A stretch of 64,000 bases of DNA from Silene conica (Eukaryota; Streptophyta; Magnoliopsida; Caryophyllales; Caryophyllaceae), in NCBI GenBank assembly GCA_029255685.2, contig CM055315.2, forward strand, positions 72,445,681-72,509,680, given 5' to 3'. Within the stretch, counting starts at the first letter, position 1; every line of letters starts with the position of its first letter. Below, one piece after another: positions 34,225 through 44,510 of the stretch. Below the pieces are notes generated by a model, which was not told where the DNA came from, ran no database searches, and was given only the letters and a program-made list of their open reading frames with translations. Both the position numbers and the translations under genes were made by a program.

Positions 34225-34345
34225 AGTTCAAAAGTCTGACATGGGCGTGTATCCAAGTTTGGGACTCGACTGTGTTATGAAAATTTGTCAAGTTTTTGGT
34301 CTAAAATGAAGTATTGAAGTGTCACAGCAATGTCATACAAGGATG
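34225..34345 (+). repeat. Dispersed repeat, downstream copy
   Basis: Shares GTTCAAAAG...GACATGG and TTGTCAAGTTTTTGGTCTAA with the inverted copy at 30145-30260, by eye around 75-80% identical. The two copies bracket the coding exons of FHY3/FAR1. Confidence 0.6.
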
Positions 34346-36253
34346 ATGGAAATCTGAATAATGTCAGAGTGTTAAAATAAACATAGTATGTTGATAGGAA
34401 GAGTTGTTTATCAGTGTTAAAGTGTGCATAATGAACCAATTATTTTGACTTTCTATTACTAAAATGAATACTTCCATAAAACAAGGAAAGAATAACATCT
34501 TTTTGTCTTGTCCACTTCTTAAAACTAACTCGGCCTTACAGATATTATCCATTGAGACGAGTCGTAGGTCTGTTCAAAGTGGCATGATTGAAGGTTACCG
34601 GGTGACAAACGGGATATAACCCATGACTGAACAACCTTTCATAATTTCATATTTTCAGCTATTTTTATTATGATGCTCCACTGTTTTAAGTTTTAACTGT
34701 GTTCGTTTATTTTTAACGGTGCTGATCTATTTTTGTATTCTGATGTTCTTTCTATTTTTGGTCGTCTGCTGGTAATTAGTGTATGTGATCCTTCGCAATT
34801 GTAGAATGTTATACACAAATAATTTATGTATTCCCAACATTTTTGTCCTGTTGAACTTTGTTTTATCAATCCATTTAGAATGTTATATATGGTAAGTTAT
34901 TTACTGGCAATGATAAATGATCTCTCAGTCAATGTAAACCGCATATGTACGATAGAGTTCATTATGGAATGGAATAAGAGAACAATTGATCTTTAGACGA
35001 TAACTCCTGGAATTGTAAAATCTTTCTCAATGAAGCTATGGAGATCTAGATTGCATTTCTTTAAAATGTGTAAAATTTCTCTAAACTCCCAACCCTTCGC
35101 CTTCATAGAGAGCATAAAAGTCCCTTGTAGATTATGAAATTTTCATATTTTTGTATTGTACTCATTTATTGAACCCTTCTCTTTGAGACCCAAAAGAGTT
35201 ATTGTTGCACAAAATTTATGTTGAATATAAGAATGGTTGCAGAAACAGTGTGTGGATCGTGTCTATGAGGCAGGCACCTTTGTCTTGCATCACTCCATCA
35301 CGTGCCTTGACTGCCTCGGTGTACTTGGCGCCTTTTAAAGCAAACCTTCACCTCCAGACACCAAAATATGAAGAAAAAGGGTATCAGAGTTCTTGTCAGC
35401 CACGTTCAAAGAAGGTCCCTCGGAGGTGAAAAGGTGATGTGGACTAGGAATTTCAATGCAAATTTGAAGAAAGTAATTTGGCTGGATTAGTCGAGGTATT
35501 TTACGACTCGTATAGTCGTATGTAGGTTCTGTCTATTGGATTTTTAATCCATGAGTGTTGTTTTTTCTCTTGGTTTGCAATGCTTAAATGATGTCCTTCA
35601 AAGGGTGTAATATTTCGAGTTTCATGGATATTTAAATGGCGGAATTATTGTTGATGTGTTTCAAAAGGTTTATTTTGGTATTTACCTTTGAACTTCAGTG
35701 CAACATTCGATGATGGTGTAATCTTCATTTGTGTAATGTTACAACTTCCAATCTTAGTAGTTGGACTAATCACCAATGTAAAATGATCTGATTATTGTGT
35801 CGAAACTCAAATGTCATAAACTCATAAACTCATATGCAGTATGCAGTATGCAGTATGCACCCCTTCCCTCGTTCATTAATAGATGTTAAAGTTATTGCAG
35901 TTGGCAGGCGTAAATTATTCATCCAGCTGCTTTATTTTTTACAATGTTTCTTGTAGATTATGACTCCTCCACTGTTTTGGTTGGCTAACAAAGTACCAAT
36001 TCCGTAAATATTGGTGCAACTAGGTTTTAATTACTGACTTCATTGTTCGGATGCGGCAACTTGTGGACCTTACAAAGTGAAAGCCACTGTGAGCCTGTGA
36101 CCATTTGATGGTCCATAATAGCTTTGGTTTTATTCACAGCTTGAATTTGAATGGGTGGATGTATGGATTCATACTCCTGCTCATAGTTGGTCATTCTTTC
36201 TTTTTAAAAGGATGTGGGTTAAGCCGTTTGATTATTTTTTTATAAAAGATGAC
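34346..36253. other. Intergenic DNA
   Basis: No gene that I can support. A three-copy GCAGTAT repeat lies at about 35835-35857. The open frame near 35202-35429 has no recognisable motif. Confidence 0.5.
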
Positions 36254-36387
36254 AAATTTTTTGGTTAATTGGTGTTATTTACCCAATTAATTGGGTAATT
36301 GGTGTTGAAATGAAAGTATTTGGGGTTTTAGTGTCCACGTGGACACTTTTTTTTCTTTTTCCTCCAGCTTTTCAGCAAAGCTGCTGA

Positions 36388-36869
36388 CTAGGTAGCACGG
36401 ACACTTCTCCTGATCAACCGTACCGTGTCCGACACCGTGTCCGACACCGACACTCCACGGACACACGCTGAAACGTGTCCACCACCTAAACAGCCGTGTC
36501 TAACTTTTTACATTTATTTGGGCACGTGTCCGACGCGTGTCCATGGTATTTGAGCCGTGTCCATCGCGTGTCCACGATATTTTGTTATCATTTGCGATGA
36601 ATGATGTTCTTGAGATGATAAATGCGTTATCGAAAGAGATCAATTAGAATATTGATTCGGATGAGGAATGAAAATAAATTTATTATAAAGGGCAAGTTTT
36701 ATATTTACTTATTTAAAATTAATATCAAATACTTTTACAAAAATAAAATCAAAAATTTATAACTATAAAATGTATATTTTATTAAATTTAAATGCCGTGT
36801 CCCGTGTCCTAAATTTCATGGCATGCCGTGTCCCGTGTCCGTGTCCGTGTCCGTTTTCGTGCTACCTAG
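36388..36869. mobile_element. hAT MITE nested in the left end of MULE-4
   Basis: A 482-bp element with 12-bp inverted ends CTAGGTAGCACG and a perfect 8-bp TSD, GCTGCTGA (36380-36387 and 36870-36877). The interior is rich in CGTGTCC/GGACACG repeats, which look like subterminal transposase-binding sites. It has no coding capacity. Confidence 0.88.
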
Positions 36870-37383
36870 GCTGCTGATGTCCTTAGCGGCTTCACTGAGT
36901 GTCATATTTTTTTGACAAAAACTTCCCATGAGGTTTGGGAGGTGAGGGAGAATACTGGGAGAGGGGAAGCCGTCATTCTTCTTAGCGACTTTGAGGAAAA
37001 CGTGAAAAAAAAGGAGCAGGTAAAGCCGTCCAGGACCCTAGCGACTTACCTGTTTATATAAAAAAAACACGCGATTTCTCTCATTCAGTCATTTCTCCTA
37101 ATTCCGAAATCCCCAAATTAAAAACCATCAAACCCTAATTTCCGACACTTCAATTTTTCCTCAAATTCCTCCATATTTGGTTCTAATAGTTGTTTCTCAT
37201 CATCCTATTTTCATCTAAAGGTATTAATTCATCCTTTATTCATGTATTAATTCATCCTAATGTATCATTTTGGTTTGATTTAGTATCATACCCAATTTGC
37301 TAGTTAGTTTATTTTTTTATTATTAGCTTAGTACATTAGTTTTATTGTTCAAATTAGTTGTTATAGTTAGTTTATTTTTTACA

Positions 37384-39361
37384 ATGGAGGTAAATAATTA
37401 CCCATTGACATGTTGGTTGAATGGTGAAGTAGTTATTAATGGCGAAGAGGTTAGTTATAAGAGTGGTTGTGAATACTTTATTTTTGTTAGTAGTAATATT
37501 AGTTTTAATGAGTTTAAGGGTGAAATATATGAGTCATTAGAGGTAGATAGAACAAAATTTGAGCTTATTATCAAAATGAAATACCCAAGTGTAAGAGGTT
37601 ACAAAGTAGTATCCTTGAATAGTGATCGTAATTTGAAAGTATTGTGGCTAATTGTGTGTCAATCAAAAGCCTTATCAATGGATTTGTTTATCGAGTTAAA
37701 GCCTATTGAGGAAGAACTTCAAAATCCTCAAGTATCTCAACAACCTTTTACTATGTCATTCACAAATATGCTCAGTCAAGTTGAGGAACCTAATTAGCAA
37801 GTGTGTTTGTCAACTAATAATGTTAACGAAACGTCCATAGTAGATGCTAATATTTTTGGAGATGAGATTGAAAATGAGATTGAGGAGGAGGATGCAATGT
37901 TTGAGTTGAGTGAGGATGAGGATGATACGGTGGACTTTGTTTCTCAAGCATGTGCTAACACCCAATTTATTGAACTCGGATCTTTAGATGTGAGTCTTGA
38001 AAATAATTGGTATAAATCTAGTGTGGATCCATTTAGGAATGAGGATGAATTTATGCTTGGACAAAATGTTGGAAGCAAGGATACTACTTTGTAACCTCTT
38101 ACACTTGGGTAAGATTTAGGGTGAGGATGAGGATGAGGATGATATGAGTGAATGTTTCAATGGTGTTCTCAAGTAGGGGTGAGCAAAAAATTCCGATACG
38201 GTTTTATAATACGGATACGATATGGTATACGGTTTGAATTATACGAATTTCCGTATATACGATACGGAAATCCGTATATACAATACGGTTTTCACAAAAC
38301 CATACCGTATCCGGGTCGAGCAAAAACGAAACCGTATATACGGTTTTCGACACAGTTTGGAATTTTTGTATAAAAAAATTAATGAAACGCAAAGTTCAGC
38401 TTTCAACTTTCACTCTTAATGGTTTTTTATGACTTATTTTACTAACTTATCTTAATAAATAAAAAAATTAGTCTTTCATTAGAAGTAGTCACGTTAGATG
38501 TAATTATTAACACTTGAATAAGTACAATATTTAATTGGGCATTTCTCACCATACAGAATCCGTATATACGGATTCTGTATATACGGTTTTTCCGGGTACC
38601 CGAAAACTGTATATACGGTTATCGGAACCGTATAGTGATTTTTGCGATTTTTAAAACGGTATACCCGATACGGTTTTCAAAACCGTACCAGGTATACGGT
38701 TTTGCTCACCCCTATTCTCAAGGGGGTAAGATTTCTCCCAATCCAAGCTCTCGTAAAAGCCACTTATACCCGAGTGAACAAGTATTTCGTTGAGAGAAGA
38801 AAAATGACTAAACAAAAGTTGATAAGTGGTTTAAAATTATCGGCTAAAATAACTAAGGCGCTTGATGAAATAGAAGAAATTGCAGCGTACCATGAAGTTA
38901 GTCAACATGATTTTGAGCAAGACCTTTATCAAGTGACTACAAGTCAAGGTCGTAGGCTTGCGAATATTGGTGGAAGAAGTCACACGGTTCGATTGAATGA
39001 AAATACATGTACTTGTAATAAGTGGCAAAACTTTCATTATCCTTGTTCACATGTAATGATGGTATGTCGTGCATTTTCTATAGACTACGATCAATATGTT
39101 GACCCATTATACTCTTCCGGGGAATATCATGGTTGTTATCGTGCAATGTTTCAACCAATTCCGGATGTGAGTTATTGGAAACCATGGACGGGACCGGTTT
39201 TGATTCCAAACGGAGAAATGGTCAGAGGAAAGGGAAGACCGAAATCTAAAAGACTTCGTAATGAAATGGATGAGAGTTCCAAGTTGACTATCACTTGTAG
39301 TTTGTGCAATGTTGAGGGTCATAACAAGCGGTCATGTGGAAGAAGTAATGCTAGGGGGTAA
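37384..39361 (+). pseudogene. mudrA-like transposase of MULE-4, internally deleted
   Basis: Starts MEVNNYPLTCWLNGEVV at 37384. The N-terminal domain reads open to one in-frame TAG at 37795-37797, and the acidic linker continues in the same frame to 38094. The zinc-binding and most of the catalytic part (about 1 kb) are missing. Sequence resumes at SECFNGVLK near 38145, is split by a hAT MITE (38174-38714), and continues GVRFLPIQALVKATYTRVNKY. The SWIM motif (CTCNKWQNFHYPCSH) and zinc knuckle (CSLCNVEGHNKRSC) are intact. Unlike MULE-3, this copy keeps the expected Glu (SECFN). It is clearly the same family as MULE-3 and is non-functional. Confidence 0.85.
38174..38714. mobile_element. hAT MITE nested in the MULE-4 transposase
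   Basis: 541 bp, ends TAGGGGTGAGCAAAA (inverted at 38700-38714), perfect 8-bp TSD TTCTCAAG (38166-38173 and 38715-38722). The interior is packed with ACGG/CCGTATATACGG repeats in both orientations, a typical hAT subterminal array. TAGGGGTGAGC ends are common in plant hAT MITEs. Confidence 0.93.
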
Positions 39362-39456
39362 TATGTCATCTATTTAATTAGTTGTTGTTTATTTATTTAT
39401 TATATATTATGTTTATTTTGATGAACTAATATTGACAATCTTATTTTACAGGTCAA

Positions 39457-41254
39457 ATGGAGTCGGGCCCAGTGGATGCTAGCGTTCTCAAATTGCAGAA
39501 AGAGCATAGAAGTGAGGTTCTTTGGGAGGGAGAGGTAATATCTAATTTGAGCAATATATGGTTTTGTTTGTCATTTTTTTTTCTTGAAATTGTATTATAT
39601 TTATCAATTATTTTTGTTTGTTATTTGTAGGATCTCCCTCCTCTAAAATGCAGAAATCAACATTTTCCAAGGAACATTTCAACGTTCCTGAAGGTGTCGT
39701 CAACTACATTAGTGGAATTCAATTTCACGGTATTCATAGGTTAGCGTATGTTGTCGCTCATTCCGATATGATAACTGCTTTAGTTGAGCGTTGCTTTGCA
39801 GGATGTCAATGTTTTGTTAGGTCTCAGGGTTGGTGGATTGTCTATTACTGGTAGGAGTGATTATTTTTGGGCTGAGTTAGTTGAGTAGGCACTAGGTAGG
39901 CGGCCACCTCCCGAAGCATTAAAAGGTAACTCTTTGAAACTTTCTTGGTTAAGAACATTTTATCAAGAGCTTGAGCACGATGCTCCCGAGTATAGGGTTC
40001 ATAGGTATGTTAGAGCCTACTTGTTATATTTGGTCGGAACCGTGCTCTTTCCGGATAAAAGTGGCAATAGAGTACAATTGATTTACCTCCCTCTCTTGAT
40101 AGATTTGGCGAGATTGGATAACTATAGTTGGGGTAGTGGAGTACTTGCCTATTTGTACGAAATTTGTGTATTGCTTCTAAGGGAAGATGCATTGAGATTA
40201 GTGGTTGTCTTCTACTTCTCCAACTTTAGCCTGGGAGCATATATCCATTGGTAGGCCTACGGTCATCACACCTTAAATAGTCGGGGGAGATAACCTTTTA
40301 GGTTCACAGTAGTCCCGGGTGTTGACCCTTTCTGTTGTAGGTGGTTACGAGTAGACCGTGCTTACAAGGACCACTTGATTGGATTAGTTACATGTAGGCA
40401 TGCTCTTGATACCATGACGGACTCCATGTTCACTTGGGAACCTTAGAGTAGGCAAGTCCTAGAGCTTCTCCCCGACATTTGTACCACTCATATGCTTTGA
40501 GTTAGTTGAGTGGCATTTTGCCGAGAGGGTTGTTAGGCAATTCGTTTGGCATCCCACGGCGCCCCCTACGTGCAAGACGTCTAAGAAGTTACATAAACTT
40601 GATCGTCGGGGAAATGTCACCGATTACACGGAATTGAATAGAGTTAGCATTCAAAAGTGGCAAAACCGCAAAACAAGAATGACTCCTCGCGGTGCTCCGT
40701 ACATTGGTTTCATTAACTACAATGATCCATACCTTCAATGGTATCGTTCCATCACTCGTCATGTAGTTAGCCCGCTTAGTGCCGAACAACAATCAAGAGA
40801 CCTATATGAGTTGCGTCACAACTTCTATCCAAATGCGGCGGATAACATGGTGCTTATAAGTCTTTTAAGTACCTTTCTCTAATTTTAGTACCTATATTTA
40901 ATTTTAACATTTGTGTAATATGTTATTTGTTCACTTTTGTAGAGCGAGGGTCATGTATTCAACTACAATTATGTTACAATTATGCTTGGTAACATGCCGG
41001 ATGATGTAGCACTAGCTCATGTGGACTTGGTGCGTGAGATGCAACAAATGTCGCTTCAATGCTTGCAACAAACGGGACATGGGTACCGTGTCCAACCCTT
41101 TGAGGCCAACCATACTAGCCCTCAACATAACATGGCTCCTAGATATGATTTTCGACACTTGGACCATAGACTTAACCCTGTCCAAGAGGAAGATACACCT
41201 AGCGGTTCAACTTCAAGACCAAAGGGAAAGAGGACTCGCACGAGATTGGGCTAG
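39457..41254 (+). pseudogene. Plant mobile domain (PMD) gene of MULE-4, decayed
   Basis: Begins MESGPVDASVLKLQKEHRS, a normal PMD start, after a TTTTACAG acceptor at 39451. Recognisable blocks are FHGIHRLAYVVAHSDMITAL, YVRAYLLYLVGTVLFPDKSG and RLDNYSWGSGVLAYLYE, a later block with YIGFINYNDPYLQWYRS, and a last exon from about 40943 (after TTTTGTAG) that matches the last exon of the MULE-3 PMD gene. Several stops and frameshifts are scattered between 39640 and 40620. The intron between the zinc-knuckle exon and this gene is at the same place as in MULE-3, but here the frames do not join cleanly across a run of five G. Confidence 0.8.
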
Positions 41255-41517
41255 TGTGAAATCATGTTTTAGGAATTTGTATGAAACTTTAGATTTTTAA
41301 TTGTTATTAACTTTAGATTTCGAAATTTTTATGAAGCTTTAGATTTCGCATCTCATGTATGAACTTTAGATTTGACAATTCAACCATGTTTTTTTTACGT
41401 TAAGATTTTGTGTGATTTTCATTTCTTCAAGCATGATTTTCATTATTTCAAGCATGAAATTGGCCGGTGAGTGTAGAAGTGAGCCAATTCAAGCATATTT
41501 TTCTCTTTAAAACTCAC

Positions 41518-41792
41518 CAAAGCCGCTAACAACTTCAACGGCTTTGCTTTAATTTCCTTATTTCCAGAAACAGAAGCTTCTGGTTTGCAATTTTCCATAC
41601 AAGCACTGAAGCCGCTAAGGATAGTGACGACTTCACTTCTTGTAATTTTTTTTTCGAAATCTGGGCAAAGCCGCTAAGGATAATGGCGGCTTCCTCTCTT
41701 CCAGTATTCTTCCTCACCTCCCAAACCTCCTGGAAAGTTTTTGTCAAAAAAAATATGACACTCAGTGAAGCCGCTAAGGACATCAGCGACTT
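41518..41792. repeat. Palindrome series in the right end of MULE-4
   Basis: Four imperfect palindromes of the form (A)AAGCCGCTAAGG...AGCGACTT(T) at about 41518, 41607, 41666 and 41766. Counterparts on the left lie near 36372 (split by a hAT MITE), 36968 and 37022. Confidence 0.75.
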
Positions 41793-43130
41793 TGCTGAAA
41801 ATCTGGAAAAAAAATGAAAGTGTCCACGTGGACACTAGAACTCCAAATACTTTCATTTCAATACCAATTACCCAATTAATTGGGTAAATAACACCAATTA
41901 ACCAAAAAATTCTCGTCTGGTAAACAAACAGTGAATCCTGTTGGTTTAATATTTGTCCAAAAGTCAATAATATGCTACGGTTAGTCTTACTTAAGACGAG
42001 TCAAATGCTACCAAGTGGGGGTAATAAAGTAATTCTAGGTGATAAGTGGGGTGATTTGATATGTATTTGACCCAGCTTACATTTAAGACGGATGATGACG
42101 GTTTGAAACAAGAATTTATGAATAAGTTGTGTACTTGATTGTTGTTGGCCTTGTTGCCTTTTTTGGTTGTCCTTTTTTTTGGCAAAGTACAATAAAAGAA
42201 TATAATTGTTGTCCCCTAGCAGATTTTGCTATTGAACGAGCAATCCTATTCAGCGATCTAGGGCAATAACTAATTGAAACACATTGCAAATTACAAATTA
42301 TAGAATCTAAAGAAAGAACGATGTGTCTGGTGCATTGACAAGGAGAGGAAAGTCCAGAAATTTGATAGATAAGTTCAAGGCAGTCAATTGCCACATCAAT
42401 GTGGCGGCATCCCAATTAAGCAGCGTGGGATAAAGCTTTGAGCAAGGCCATTGATTAAGCTTGTGAGAGGTTTTTTGCCCAAAAAACGTCTGATCCAAAT
42501 ATTCGATGACTATAGGTATTGTTATCCAAAAACTAACTTGCAACGGCTTCAAACGAAGAGGATTGAGCATCTTCACATTTTATCCTAGTTGAAGGACTAC
42601 TGTAAAACACCTCGCGAAAGCGGAAATGTAAACATACAAAAGTACTAAAAATGCAGCGGAACTAAAACTTTTAAAAGATAAAACAACATGCGAGAAGTCT
42701 TGAACTGAAATAGAAACTGAAACTGAAACCAAAATAGATAAGTACCAGTTATAAGTAATGGAGTAAAATATATACACAGCCTGGGATGGAACATCCCTAC
42801 AGGCACCAAAACATGAAGTATCAAAAGTCTAACAGTCTAGCTAACGATAGGGTATAAGTCATATGATGAAGGATCATCACTCGCTAGCCCTCCTGTGATC
42901 CCATCTCCAACCTGCATGTACCTACATACATGAAAACATGTACGCCACAATCAGTGGGGAGTGACTAGAGTTCTCCTAGCCACCTTTTGTGACAACACGT
43001 AACACATTAAACAATACAGAATACTCCAACATATAACAACATGTGAAGCATAAACATCTCATCAACTGATATCATACTATCATGCGATTCCAATGCACGG
43101 CTCTCAACCAACTTCATAAACCGTTAGGAA

Positions 43131-43178
43131 GGAGAGCCGGTCTCCCTACTGGTTACCCAGTCGGGGGTCTTTCAATCC
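43131..43178. repeat. Hairpin repeat bounding the 43.3-43.8 kb array, left copy
   Basis: GAGAGCCGGTCTCCCTACTG, then GTTACCCAGTCGGGG. A close relative lies on the other side of the array at 43923-43970. The inner stem changes between copies (CTGG..CCAG here, TCGG..CCGA there). Confidence 0.7.
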
Positions 43179-43318
43179 AACTATTTATGAAACCGAACTA
43201 AGAGTCATCCAATGCTTTGGATGATTTAACCACAAATCAAATAAACATCAATAACTCATCATGCATATCTGACACTGTACCATCATCAAGGCAAGCAGAT
43301 AAAACATCCATATCACTA

Positions 43319-43817
43319 GCAACGGGTCCAGAGGTGAACTTAACACATATCCCATTACTACACTATGTCGGGTCCAGAGGTGAGCCTAACACATATCCCA
43401 ACATACAATTCAAGTAAAGGGTCCAGAGGTGAACTTAACACATATCCCTAAACTTACAATCATGAAAAGGGTCCAGAGGTGAACTCAACACATATCCCTA
43501 ATCATCCAAAAGCAAAGGGTCCAGAGGTGAGCTTAACACATATCCCAATGCTACAAACAAGTATTGGGTCCAGAGGTGAGCTTAACACATATCCCAATAC
43601 ACAGCTACCGCACTACGGGTCCAGAGGTGAGCTTAACACATATCCCGTGTACGACAACCGATCACGTGTCAGGTCCAGAGGTGAGCTTAACACATATCCT
43701 GACACGCCCAAGCAAAACACGTAACGGGTCCAGAGGTGAGCTTAACACATATCCCGTCACGCGACATATAAAACACGTAGTGGGTCCAGAGCTGAGCTTA
43801 ACACATATCCCACCACG
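43319..43817. repeat. Ten-unit array of conserved boxes with complementary variable arms
   Basis: Ten copies of the 24-nt box TCCAGAGGTGAGCTTAACAC-ATAT, starting at about 43327, 43373, 43422, 43472, 43520, 43569, 43620, 43674, 43729 and 43785; the period grows from 46 to 56 bp. Each box sits between GGG and CCC. The bases outside these differ between units but still mostly pair across the box: GTATTGGG with CCCAATAC in unit 6, CGTGTCAGG with CCTGACACG in unit 8, AAGT with ACTT in unit 3 and ATGA with TCAT in unit 4. Unit 7 pairs least well. Confidence 0.9.
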
Positions 43818-43922
43818 CGACAACCATTGTAACCACTAACATCCAAAGGTAGAAACTAACCTATAGTTCTAACTTCTTAAGCCTTCAATCAACACTTAAT
43901 TGATCCCGGGAACTAAGACGAG

Positions 43923-43970
43923 GGAGAGCCGGTTTCCCTTTCGGTTACCCGACCGGGGGGTCTCTATCCT
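43923..43970. repeat. Hairpin repeat bounding the 43.3-43.8 kb array, right copy
   Basis: GAGAGCCGGTTTCCCTTTCG, then GTTACCCGACCGGGG. Partner of 43131-43178 with compensating changes in the inner stem. Confidence 0.7.
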
Positions 43971-44108
43971 CACTCCATTCCCGAACCCAATATAGTGTTG
44001 CCCGTACACCGGCGACCTCAAATACATGTCACGGGTATACAAAACGAATTTCAATTAAAACTGATTAACCGTTTGAAAGTTACACGCGAAAACAACCCAA
44101 AACAGCCT

Positions 44109-44510
44109 TCAGGGATCCCCAGCCGGTCGGCAGGCAGCCGGTCGGCCGGCTGGTGATCCCTCAGCCTATGCCCTTTTCAAAACAATGAAACATCACAAAG
44201 GACTCCCAGCCGGTCGGCAGGCAGCCGGTCGGCCGGCTGGGACTCCATTTCCCTAGCCTTCTCTATTTCGCAAACCAACCCATATGTACTCCCAGCCGGC
44301 TGGCAGGCGGCCGGTCTGCCGGCTGGGCTCCCTTTCTTCCTAAGTTTTCGCAGAACAAACACAACACGAATTGACCACCAGTCGGTCGGCAGGCAGCCGG
44401 TCGGCAGGCTGGCAGTCCAAGGCCAATTTCTCAAATTTACGGAAAACACACAATACGCACTCCCAGCCGGTCGACCGGCGGCCGGTCGGTCGACCGGCTC
44501 AGAGAGCCTG
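44109..44510. repeat. Five GC-rich palindromic repeats in the solo LTR
   Basis: Copies of about 44 bp, CAGCCGGTCGGCAGGCAGCC followed by GGTCGGCCGGCTG, starting at about 44119, 44207, 44292, 44378 and 44463, spaced about 85 bp apart by AT-rich linkers. Each can form a long stem (CCCAGCCGG with CCGGCTGGG). The fifth copy has a TCGACCGG variant on both sides of the stem. Confidence 0.85.

Larger units (their letters stand above)
36254..41912. mobile_element. MULE-4: decayed mudrA plus PMD element
   Basis: The TIRs start (C)AAATTTTTTGGTTAATTGG and continue through TTACCCAATTAATTGGGTAA and the palindrome GTGTCCACGTGGACAC (left about 36254-36360, right about 41820-41912). Palindromes of the AAGCCGCTAAGG...AGCGACTT type follow on both sides. 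Inside, on the plus strand and in the same order as in MULE-3, are a mudrA remnant (37384-39361) and a PMD remnant (39457-41254). Two hAT MITEs are nested in it. No TSD is recognisable, so it is older than MULE-1 and MULE-2. Confidence 0.82.

Noticed and set aside
35202-35429. 75-residue frame downstream of FHY3/FAR1
   Set aside because: No motif, no splice context, and a length expected by chance.
36391-36868. CGTGTCC-rich block first considered as a tandem repeat array
   Set aside because: The matching ends and the 8-bp duplication show that it is a hAT MITE.
43319-43817. CRISPR-like appearance of repeats with unique spacers
   Set aside because: This is plant nuclear DNA. The 'spacers' pair with each other across the repeat, vary in length, and lie inside an LTR. 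No cas genes are present.
43217-43839. Repetitive peptide frames (GPEVSLTHIP type) in the solo LTR
   Set aside because: By-product of a repeated DNA unit. The frame changes between units because the period is not a multiple of three.
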